Assembly (NCBI GenBank): GCA_023392575.1
Contig: JAEVYV010000008.1
Span: 1 to 5,971, forward strand
Reading direction: 5' to 3'
DNA length: 5,971 nt
Origin: Bacteroidota bacterium
GTDB taxonomy: Bacteria; Bacteroidota; Bacteroidia; Chitinophagales; Chitinophagaceae
The notes below the pieces were generated by a model that was not told the DNA's origin, made no database searches, and saw only the letters and a program-made list of their open reading frames with translations. A program made the position numbers and the translations under genes. Shown here one piece after another: positions 1 to 5,578 of this stretch; position 1 is the stretch's first letter, and every line of letters starts with the position of its first letter.

Positions 1-1373
1 TCGCCCACAAATAAACTGATCAATCCTTTCTTGCCCTTTTTATATTCTGTTATTTTTTGGGCATGTTTTTCCAAAGCGGAATCAATTAACAAATCAATCT
101 GAGAAGTTTCGGTTTGCAGCCTCAATTCTTTTTCCGCGATAAAGTTTTCAATATCCAGCGTGGGGCGTACAATCAATTCGGGAAATATTTTTTGGGCCGC
201 CGTACCAAAATTGATGTTACCCGCATCAATCAGATTAATTAATTGGGCAATGGCAGCAGGTGGTATACCCAGTTCCTCCATCGTCATTTCATGGGCCGAT
301 AAATGATTTCTAACCGGACCCAGGGTCCAGTTGGCAGCGGCTTTGCAGTTGCTGGTATATTGGGTGATGGCGGTAAAATAATTTTCCAGTTCTCCATCGC
401 TGGCCAGTTGAAAAGCATCGTACTCCGGCAGTTGATAGGTTTGCATCAAATTGTTTTTGACCGCCTCTTCTGATGGCGGCATTTGGTTGCGCAGCCCTTC
501 AATCATTTCATCGGTTATAAAAAAGGGCGGAAGATCCGGTTCGGGAAAATACCGGTAATCGTCTTCGTCTTCTTTGGTGCGGATGGCATAGGTGGAAAAA
601 TCAGCTTCGTTCAGGCCCCGTGTTTGCTGCAGGATGGGTTCGCCTTTGCGGTGCAGGTCGATCAGCCGCCTGCTTTCCGATTCAATGGCCTTTTTGATAA
701 AGCGAATGGAGTTCAGGTTTTTGATCTCCACTTTGGTGCCCAGCTTTTCCTCTCCTTTTCGGCGCACCGAGATATTGACATCACAGCGCAGACTGCCCTG
801 TTCCATATTCCCGTCACATACGTCTAAATGCCGGACCAACTTTCTTAAAGCGGTTACATAAGCAAAAGCTTCTTCGGCACTTCTGATGTCGGGTTCGGTA
901 ACAATTTCCAGCAGCGGCATGCCGGCGCGGTTGTAATCGATGTTGGAAAAATCGCTCTGCTCATCATGCAGGCTTTTGCCGGCATCTTCTTCTATGTGAA
1001 TGCGGTTGAGTCGGATCTTTTTATTCTGTTTCCCCACCATAACATCCAAATACCCACCCCTGCAAATGGGGGCGGTGTGTTGCGAGATCTGATAGCCTTT
1101 GGGCAGATCGGGGTAGAAATAATTTTTGCGGGCAAAATAATTGTGCTGAACGATCTGGCAGTTGCAGGCCAGTCCCAGTTTAATTGCCAGGGCAATGGCT
1201 TCTTTGTTCATTTTGGGCAGGGTACCCGGATGGGCCAGGGAAACAATGCTCACCTGCGTATTGGGTTCCTTCCCAAACGTCGTACTGTCGCCGCAAAATA
1301 ATTTGCTTTTGGTAAGGAGCTGTGCATGCACTTCAAGCCCCACTACTATTTCATAATCATCTATCTCTGCCAT
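1..1373 (-). CDS. gatB: Aspartyl/glutamyl-tRNA(Asn/Gln) amidotransferase subunit B, 3' end missing
   Basis: GatB is the tRNA-binding and kinase subunit of the cytoplasmic GatCAB complex. It phosphorylates the side chain of Glu-tRNA(Gln) or Asp-tRNA(Asn), which is then amidated with ammonia released by GatA. The frame is open for 457 codons and begins MAEIDDYEIVVGLEVHAQL. Family landmarks seen: GLEVHAQL (12-19), HPGTLPKMN (48-56), RKNYFYPDLPKGYQISQ, the GatB signature DYNRAGMPLLEIV (146-158), EQGSLRCDVNIS, and DDYRYFPEPDLPP (271-283). The helical C-terminal and YqeY-like tail follows from about residue 300. Zinc-type CxxC pairs found in some GatB proteins are absent near residues 27-45, as in other zinc-less GatBs. 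The ATG at 1373 matches the family N-terminus. Full-length GatB is about 480-490 residues, so some 25-30 codons lie outside the window. There is no Shine-Dalgarno sequence. No gatA or gatC is visible nearby. The first 240 bases (3' end) are AT-richer than the rest. Confidence 0.97.
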   Translation of the reverse strand, partial: MAEIDDYEIVVGLEVHAQLLTKSKLFCGDSTTFGKEPNTQVSIVSLAHPGTLPKMNKEAIALAIKLGLACNCQIVQHNYFARKNYFYPDLPKGYQISQHTAPICRGGYLDVMVGKQNKKIRLNRIHIEEDAGKSLHDEQSDFSNIDYNRAGMPLLEIVTEPDIRSAEEAFAYVTALRKLVRHLDVCDGNMEQGSLRCDVNISVRRKGEEKLGTKVEIKNLNSIRFIKKAIESESRRLIDLHRKGEPILQQTRGLNEADFSTYAIRTKEDEDDYRYFPEPDLPPFFITDEMIEGLRNQMPPSEEAVKNNLMQTYQLPEYDAFQLASDGELENYFTAITQYTSNCKAAANWTLGPVRNHLSAHEMTMEELGIPPAAIAQLINLIDAGNINFGTAAQKIFPELIVRPTLDIENFIAEKELRLQTETSQIDLLIDSALEKHAQKITEYKKGKKGLISLFVG

Positions 1374-1378
1374 TGGAA

Positions 1379-1386
1379 CAAAATTA
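1379..1386 (-). promoter_or_regulatory. Possible -7 element for gatB (TAATTTTG)
   Basis: On the minus strand TAATTTTG fits the Bacteroidota -7 consensus TAnnTTTG and ends 5 bases before the gatB ATG. No TTG or TTTG lies at a usable -33 distance, because the upstream DNA is the GGTTAA hexamer array. If it is used, transcription would start at or beside the start codon, giving a leaderless or nearly leaderless mRNA. This may be a chance match. Confidence 0.25.
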
Positions 1387-1398
1387 GGCCATTTGGAG

Positions 1399-1450
1399 GG
1401 TTAAGAGAGGTTAAGATAAAGGTTAAGGTAAAGATTGAGGTTAAGGTTGA
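1399..1450 (+). repeat. Degenerate GGTTAA hexanucleotide tandem array
   Basis: From 1409 the plus strand reads as consecutive 6-mers: GGTTAA, GATAAA, GGTTAA, GGTAAA, GATTGA, GGTTAA, GGTTGA. One more GGTTAA lies at 1399-1404, four bases out of phase. The array is upstream of gatB, where its -33 region would be, and lacks the TTG such an element would need. A related sequence in inverted orientation lies at 1576-1600, beyond the terminator. Confidence 0.7.
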
Positions 1451-1490
1451 AGCAGGCAATTATTGATTTAAGAGCAGGCTGTTTTGACCT

Positions 1491-1534
1491 TAAAATAAAA
1501 AAGCCCCGACATCGGTCAGAGCTTTTTTATTTTA
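1491..1534. terminator. Bidirectional rho-independent terminator
   Basis: A stem of 14 perfect pairs (1491-1504 with 1521-1534) joins an A-rich left arm to its T-rich complement. GC and an imperfect inner stem follow, with GAC/GTC closing the loop ATCG (1511-1514). Both strands carry a T-run after the GC-richer part, T6-A-T4 on plus and the same on minus, so it can work in both directions. On the minus strand it lies about 70 bases past the stop codon of the PDZ gene and separates that gene from gatB. No plus-strand gene is visible upstream to use it in the other direction. Confidence 0.85.
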
Positions 1535-1575
1535 TTCTTGTTGAAAGGGGGTAGGCTCGTGCTGAAATTCTCAGC

Positions 1576-1600
1576 CTTTACCTTAAACGATACCTCAACC
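1576..1600 (-). repeat. Inverted copy of the GGTTAA-type hexamer sequence
   Basis: Read on the minus strand this segment runs GGTTGA, GGTATC, GTTTAA, GGTAAA. Its 13 bases at 1576-1588 are the reverse complement of 1421-1433 with one mismatch (GGTTAAGGTAAAG against GTTTAAGGTAAAG). It starts 3 bases past the stop of the PDZ gene and forms the right arm of an inverted pair that brackets the terminator at 1491-1534. Confidence 0.55.
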
Positions 1601-1603
1601 TTC

Positions 1604-2578
1604 TTAAAGTTCTGCTGTTTTGAGCCGGCGGGGCATTTTCACCTCAACGTTTTGGGTTTTGCCATCACGCAGGATTTTAAAGGTGAAATTGTATTTGTCT
1701 TTATTGTCCCGGATGGTTCGGGTAATGTCGTCGGTGCTTTTTACCTCTTTGTCGTCAATGCCCAAGATGATGTCGTTTTCTTTGATACCGGCGTTGGCGG
1801 CATTGCTTTCATCGTCTACTTCCAGCACTTTTACGCCTTTCCCATCATCGGTATCCTGAATGGACAAACCCAACCGGGGACGGTCACTGAAAACAAAGGA
1901 ATTTCTCAGGTTTTCAAAAGGCGCCATTTCAATATTGGGCGGCATGGGCGTAGTACTCCGAAACCTGGGTGCTGCTATGGCACTAATGCCCTTCCATTTG
2001 TCCAGTTCGGCCGTAGTTTTTTGTTCTTTGCCATTGCGCAGGTAGGTGATGTTTACTTTGTCGCCGGGTTTTTTTGCCCGAACGGCTTCCGACACGTCAG
2101 AAGCATCTTCTATTTTTTTGTCGCCGATTTTGGTGATGACGTCTCCTTTTTTCAAACCTGCTTTTTCCGCGGCGCTTTTGCTGGTGACGGCGGCAATCTC
2201 GGCTCCTTTATCATTGTCAGTGGTATTTACCCCCAGCATGGCCCTGTTTTCATCCTCCCGGAATAAAGACATGCCCTGATCGTCCAGGTTCAGGCTCCAG
2301 GCCCCAGGTGCATGGCTGTTAATGCGCATTCTGTTGCCCCTGATCGTGTTGACGTTGACGCGAACATCTTTATTGTCTTTGGCATCTTTGCCGTTGATTT
2401 TTACTTTATCCCCATCTATTTCAATGAGGGTTTTTTCATTGGCATTGCCGTTGCGGGTAATCACAATGGTTTGCATTTCCTTGTCCTTTTCCTTGTTTTG
2501 CTGGGCCAGTAAGGCAGAGGGAACGGCAAAGAAGGCGCAGCCAGCAATCAACAACCGCTTTAAAACTATCTTTTTCAT
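1604..2578 (-). CDS. Exported protein with two PDZ domains and no protease domain
   Basis: The 324-residue product starts MKKIVLKRLLIAGCAFFA, a basic n-region and hydrophobic core ending LLA-QQ, so signal peptidase I cleavage after A25 is likely. Residues 36-106 form a beta-rich lead (TIVITRNGN, IEIDGDKVKINGK) that I do not recognise as a named domain. PDZ1 spans about 113-195 (binding loop MLGV 114-117; AAEKAGLKKGDVI 136-148) and PDZ2 about 234-316 (loop RLGL 235-238; NAANAGIKENDII 259-271), joined by a Pro/Met-rich linker (204-222). Both resemble HtrA/DegP-type PDZ domains, but there is no trypsin-like His-Asp-Ser domain, so this is not a protease by itself. A role in binding exposed C-termini or scaffolding a periplasmic protease is inference. 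The gene is co-directional with alaS, 175 bp downstream of it, has its own promoter and ends before a strong terminator. TTATG precedes AAAAAG with no Shine-Dalgarno sequence. Confidence 0.9.
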   Translation of the reverse strand: MKKIVLKRLLIAGCAFFAVPSALLAQQNKEKDKEMQTIVITRNGNANEKTLIEIDGDKVKINGKDAKDNKDVRVNVNTIRGNRMRINSHAPGAWSLNLDDQGMSLFREDENRAMLGVNTTDNDKGAEIAAVTSKSAAEKAGLKKGDVITKIGDKKIEDASDVSEAVRAKKPGDKVNITYLRNGKEQKTTAELDKWKGISAIAAPRFRSTTPMPPNIEMAPFENLRNSFVFSDRPRLGLSIQDTDDGKGVKVLEVDDESNAANAGIKENDIILGIDDKEVKSTDDITRTIRDNKDKYNFTFKILRDGKTQNVEVKMPRRLKTAEL

Positions 2579-2591
2579 AAACTAGATTATT

Positions 2592-2611
2592 TCTACGTTA
2601 AATTTCGTAGA
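2592..2611. promoter_or_regulatory. Palindrome at the probable start of the PDZ-gene transcript
   Basis: TCTACG (2592-2597) and CGTAGA (2606-2611) form a perfect 6-bp inverted repeat with an 8-base AT spacer. It sits directly downstream of the -7 box at 2613-2620 and spans the expected transcription start. It could be an operator for a dimeric repressor or a small hairpin at the mRNA 5' end. The symmetry is seen; the function is inferred. Confidence 0.4.
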
Positions 2612-2612
2612 T

Positions 2613-2643
2613 CAAATATAGAGAAGAGTTTTGAATTACGAAA
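2613..2643 (-). promoter_or_regulatory. Promoter of the PDZ-protein gene
   Basis: On the minus strand TATATTTG (2613-2620) matches the Bacteroidota -7 element TAnnTTTG exactly. TTTC (2640-2643) lies 19 bases upstream, one base away from the -33 TTTG and at the ideal spacing. Transcription would start near 2606, giving a leader of about 28 bases. Confidence 0.6.
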
Positions 2644-2649
2644 GCCTTC

Positions 2650-2698
2650 GCAAATGTTAAAATGCTAAAAGGTCTAAAGCAGGTCTTTAACGGTTTGC
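2650..2698. repeat. Imperfect inverted repeat between alaS and the PDZ gene
   Basis: GCAAA-T-GTTAAA (2650-2661) faces TTTAAC-GG-TTTGC (2686-2698): eleven pairs with a small T/GG internal loop and a 24-base hairpin loop. It lies 56-104 bases after the alaS stop and just upstream of the PDZ-gene promoter. It lacks the GC-rich stem and T-run of an intrinsic terminator. It could be a weak 3' stabiliser for alaS mRNA or an upstream binding site. Confidence 0.35.
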
Positions 2699-2746
2699 AG
2701 CACAAGTTGAAGGGCAGAAGCGTCCTGTCCGCCGGCGGTTACACCC

Positions 2747-2767
2747 CAAACCCCTAAAGGGGCTTTG
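2747..2767. repeat. CCCCTAAAGGGG hairpin overlapping the alaS stop codon
   Basis: CAAACCCC (2747-2754), loop TAAA (2755-2758) and GGGGCTTTG (2759-2767) form 8 pairs with one bulged C at 2763. The right arm encodes the last residues of AlaRS (SKPL), and the TAG stop (2754-2756) falls at the loop. No T-run follows on the minus strand, so it is not a typical intrinsic terminator. CCCCTAAAGGGG-type palindromes are, as I recall, common dispersed intergenic sequences in Bacteroidota; this was not checked here. Confidence 0.6.
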
Positions 2768-5381
2768 AGAGAGCCTCCTGTATTTCTTTTATGGCTGAAT
2801 CAATTTTACCTTTTTCAGTTCCCGTTCCCGTAGCAAGAAACTTTTGTCCGCCACCGCCGCCATTAATCAAAGGTGCTATTTGCTCTTTTAGAATTTTATT
2901 GCAATCAAAATCTTTGAGGGATTCAGAACATCCAAGTAGGACATTTACTTTATTATTGGCGATGCCAATTAAAAAAGCAACAGCTTTTGGATCTTCACTC
3001 TTCTTAATGTCTAATTCCGAGAAGATTTTTTTCAGAACATTCAGGTCAACATCCAAAATGATATCACTATAAAAATCTACAGAATTGATTTCTTTCTTTT
3101 TCAGAATGAGCCTGTCAAGTGTTGCATGAGCCTGAAGCGTTTCCAATTGTGTTTTTGTTTTCTGCAGCTCAAGCCTGTCAGTCATCAAATCGCTGATAGC
3201 TTTTAAAACATCTTTTGGATTTTTCAGGGATTCTTTAATGTTACGAACCAGATCGAACTGCTGCTCCACATAATCTTCGACCGCAGCACCACTCAGGGCT
3301 TCTATGCGGCGTACGCCGGCAGCAACGGCTCCCTCCGAGGTGATTTTAAAGAAACCCAACTCCCCGGTGGCGCCCACATGCGTGCCGCCGCAAAGCTCTA
3401 CGGAATAGGAGGAATCCATGGTCACAACCCGAACCACATCTCCGTATTTTTCGCCAAACAAAGCCATGGCGCCGGTTTTTATGGCTTCTTCTTTGGGCAT
3501 AAAGCGGATGATCACCGGAATGTTTTCGCGGATCTTTTCATTGACGATCTTTTCCACCTGGGCTATTTCATCCTCCGTCATTTTGCTGAAGTGGGAAAAG
3601 TCAAACCGCAGATAATCGGCGTTTACCAAAGAACCTTTTTGGGCTACATGCGTTCCCAAAACGTTGCGTAAGGCGGCATGCAATAAATGCGTGGCGCTGT
3701 GGTGAATGGCCGTTGATTTTCTTTTTAAGGCATCTACTTTGGCAACAACCGTTCCGCTTAGGTCTTCCGGCAACTTGTCCACAATATGAACGATAAGATC
3801 GTTTTCTTTTTTGGTATCAACCACTTTGAATGTTGCCCCGTTTATAGCTAACTCCCCGGTGTCGCCCACCTGTCCGCCGCTTTCGGCATAAAACGGTGTT
3901 TTATCCAGAACGATTTGGTATGCTTCCTTGCCCTTGGCCTTTACCTTGCGGTATTTTAAAATCCGGGCCTGGGTTTCCAGCGCATCGTAACCCACAAATT
4001 CATTTTCGTTCTCATCGCTCAGCACCACCCAGTCTTCGGTGTCAATGGCGGTGGCGGCACGGGAGCGCTGTTTTTGTTTTTGCATTTCGGCATGGAACTC
4101 CGCTTCGTCCACCACCAGGTTTTTTTCCGATGCGATCAAGCGGGTCAGGTCAAAGGGAAAACCATAGGTGTCGTACAACTCAAAGGCGTCTTTGCCGGAA
4201 ATGTTTTTGTTGGCAGAGGCAATGATGTCTTCGATCCGTTTCAATCCTTTCTCCAGGGTTCTTAAAAACGCTTCTTCTTCTTCCCGGATCACTTTCGTTA
4301 CAAAGGGCTCCTGTTGCTTTAACTCAGGGAATACATCGGCAAACTGATTGGCAATGACAGAGACCAATTGATGCAACAAGGGTTGCGGATAATTCAAATA
4401 AGAATAATAATACCGAACGGCCCTGCGTAAAATGCGGCGGATGACATACCCGGCGCCGGTGTTGGCCGGCAATTGCCCGTCCGCAATGGTAAAGGAAATG
4501 GCCCGGATATGATCGGCCAGCACCCGGAAGGCAATGTCTGGTTTGCTGTCGGTGCCTTTATATTGTTGTTGGGTGATTTTTTCTATGGCTTCAATGGTGC
4601 CGCTGAAGACATCGGTGTCGTAGTTGGAGTTCTTTTCCTGGATCACTCTTACCAGCCGCTCAAAACCCATTCCAGTGTCCACGTGTTTTGCGGGCAGGGG
4701 CTGCAAACTGCCGTCCTTAAGGCGGTTGAACTGAATGAACACATTGTTCCAGATCTCGATGACCTGTGGATGATCGGCGTTCACCAGGGTTTTGCCGTCC
4801 ACGGTTTTTCTTTCTTCCTCGGGGCGGCTGTCCACATGAATTTCCGTGCAGGGACCACAGGGGCCGGTGTCGCCCATTTCCCAGAAATTATCTTTTTTCT
4901 TTCCCAGCAAAATCCGGTCCTCGGCAATCCATTTTTTCCACTCGGCGGCCGCCTCTTCGTCTTTGGGCAGGCCTTCTTTTTCGTCCCCTTCAAACACGGT
5001 TACATACAAGCGGTCTTTGGGAATGTGCAGCACCTTGGTTAACAGCTCCCAGCTCCACTCAATGGCTTCTTTTTTAAAATAATCCCCAAAGCTCCAGTTG
5101 CCCAGCATTTCAAACATGGTATGGTGGTAGGTGTCAACGCCCACTTCTTCCAGGTCGTTGTGTTTGCCGCTGACCCGCAGGCATTTTTGTGTATCGGCAA
5201 TGCGGGGGTAGGGGGCTTGCTTGTTTCCCAGGAAATAATCTTTGAACTGATTCATCCCCGCATTGGTGAACATCAGCGTGGGATCATTCTTCACCACAAT
5301 GGGGGCGGAAGGAACGATGTGATGTCCTTTTGTTTTAAAGAAATCCAAAAATGCTTTGCGTATGTCGGCGCTGGTCCTCAT
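2754..5381 (-). CDS. alaS: Alanine-tRNA ligase
   Basis: This cytoplasmic class II synthetase charges tRNA-Ala and hydrolyses Ser- or Gly-tRNA-Ala. It is complete at 875 residues, matching the E. coli enzyme. The catalytic core covers about 1-250, with CLRVSGKHNDLEEVG (67-81, motif 2 Arg at R69), DTGPCGPCTEIH (171-182) and DTGMGFERL (235-243). NTGAGYVIRRILRR (307-320) holds motif 3, and N307 and D404 match the E. coli residues N303 and D400 that read the G3:U70 pair. The editing domain has HxxxH (H561, H565) and CGGTH (C664, H668), all intact. A coiled-coil tether (about 730-762) leads to C-Ala with GGGGGQ (841-846). The start at 5381 (MRTSADIRKAFLDFF) fits the family. The frame stays open upstream to an ATG at 5570, but those 63 residues are non-homologous and cross the control region. 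GC falls from about 53 % to about 36 % past residue ~714. No Shine-Dalgarno sequence; stop is TAG. Confidence 0.98.
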   Translation of the reverse strand: MRTSADIRKAFLDFFKTKGHHIVPSAPIVVKNDPTLMFTNAGMNQFKDYFLGNKQAPYPRIADTQKCLRVSGKHNDLEEVGVDTYHHTMFEMLGNWSFGDYFKKEAIEWSWELLTKVLHIPKDRLYVTVFEGDEKEGLPKDEEAAAEWKKWIAEDRILLGKKKDNFWEMGDTGPCGPCTEIHVDSRPEEERKTVDGKTLVNADHPQVIEIWNNVFIQFNRLKDGSLQPLPAKHVDTGMGFERLVRVIQEKNSNYDTDVFSGTIEAIEKITQQQYKGTDSKPDIAFRVLADHIRAISFTIADGQLPANTGAGYVIRRILRRAVRYYYSYLNYPQPLLHQLVSVIANQFADVFPELKQQEPFVTKVIREEEEAFLRTLEKGLKRIEDIIASANKNISGKDAFELYDTYGFPFDLTRLIASEKNLVVDEAEFHAEMQKQKQRSRAATAIDTEDWVVLSDENENEFVGYDALETQARILKYRKVKAKGKEAYQIVLDKTPFYAESGGQVGDTGELAINGATFKVVDTKKENDLIVHIVDKLPEDLSGTVVAKVDALKRKSTAIHHSATHLLHAALRNVLGTHVAQKGSLVNADYLRFDFSHFSKMTEDEIAQVEKIVNEKIRENIPVIIRFMPKEEAIKTGAMALFGEKYGDVVRVVTMDSSYSVELCGGTHVGATGELGFFKITSEGAVAAGVRRIEALSGAAVEDYVEQQFDLVRNIKESLKNPKDVLKAISDLMTDRLELQKTKTQLETLQAHATLDRLILKKKEINSVDFYSDIILDVDLNVLKKIFSELDIKKSEDPKAVAFLIGIANNKVNVLLGCSESLKDFDCNKILKEQIAPLINGGGGGQKFLATGTGTEKGKIDSAIKEIQEALSKPL

Positions 5382-5396
5382 GGTCACAATAAAAGA

Positions 5397-5427
5397 TTGA
5401 TTTTTGCTTTTTATGCCAGTATATTTG
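5397..5427 (+). promoter_or_regulatory. Candidate promoter for the M23-type gene
   Basis: TATATTTG (5420-5427) is a perfect TAnnTTTG -7 element, with TTG (5397-5399) 20 bases upstream. The predicted start is near 5433, leaving a leader of about 145 bases that runs through the alaS -7 box. An alternative closer to the gene is TTTG (5493-5496), 19 bases, TATTTAAC (5516-5523), with good -33 and spacing but a poor -7. Confidence 0.4.
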
Positions 5428-5436
5428 TTTTTTCCG

Positions 5437-5457
5437 CCTTTGCGGGGATGGCAAAGG
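5437..5457. promoter_or_regulatory. Palindrome overlapping the alaS -7 box
   Basis: CCTTTGC (5437-5443) and GCAAAGG (5451-5457) form a perfect 7-bp inverted repeat around a 7-base spacer. The right arm lies inside the alaS -7 element (5452-5459) and the left arm covers its expected transcription start, the position of a repressing operator. A smaller hairpin, CCGC-CTTT-GCGG (5434-5445), overlaps it and would lie at the 5' end of either transcript. The symmetry is seen; operator function is inferred. Confidence 0.4.
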
Positions 5458-5485
5458 TAATGATACGTCAATCGCGAATCGTCAA
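5452..5485 (-). promoter_or_regulatory. Candidate alaS promoter
   Basis: On the minus strand TACCTTTG (5452-5459) fits the -7 pattern TAnnTTTG. The best -33 is TTG at 5483-5485, inside the heptamer repeat, with a 23-base spacer at the upper end of the reported range. Transcription would start near 5446 and give a leader of about 65 bases. Confidence 0.45.
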
Positions 5486-5487
5486 TC
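5467..5487 (-). repeat. GATTGAC heptamer tandem repeat
   Basis: The minus strand reads GATTGAC, GATTCGC, GATTGAC as three consecutive 7-mers. The outer two are identical and the middle one differs at two positions. The array lies immediately upstream of the alaS -7 region and supplies its only plausible -33 TTG. Confidence 0.6.
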
Positions 5488-5578
5488 ACCGATTTGAATT
5501 TTCCTGTCCTGCGGGTATTTAACGAAGGGTTGGGGCTGAATGATATTCCCGTTGACCGTGCATCATCCAATGACCGTC

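Noticed and set aside
1538..2266. 242-codon open frame on the plus strand
   Set aside because: It is antisense to the PDZ gene, whose signal peptide and two PDZ domains are clear. Its translation is the low-complexity, Phe-rich type expected from a shadow frame.
2535..2578. Lipoprotein signal (IAGC, Cys14) in the PDZ protein
   Set aside because: Only about five hydrophobic residues precede the Cys and the hydrophobic stretch continues well past it, ending LLA-QQ. Signal peptidase I cleavage after A25 fits better, although a lipobox is not strictly excluded.
1604..2578. DegP/HtrA serine protease
   Set aside because: The PDZ domains are of this type, but there is no GNSGGP-like serine motif or His/Asp partner anywhere in the 324 residues.
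2747..2767. Intrinsic terminator of alaS
   Set aside because: The hairpin is good, but no T-run follows it on the minus strand and it overlaps the stop codon, so it is listed as a repeat/hairpin instead.
4473..5042. 189-codon open frame on the plus strand
   Set aside because: It is antisense to conserved catalytic-core motifs of alaS and has no recognisable domain or start context.
5382..5570. 63-codon N-terminal extension of AlaRS to an ATG at 5570
   Set aside because: The extension has no resemblance to AlaRS, is absent from the family, covers the promoter, palindrome and heptamer repeat, and reaches the divergent gene. MRTSADIRKAF at 5381 is the usual N-terminus.
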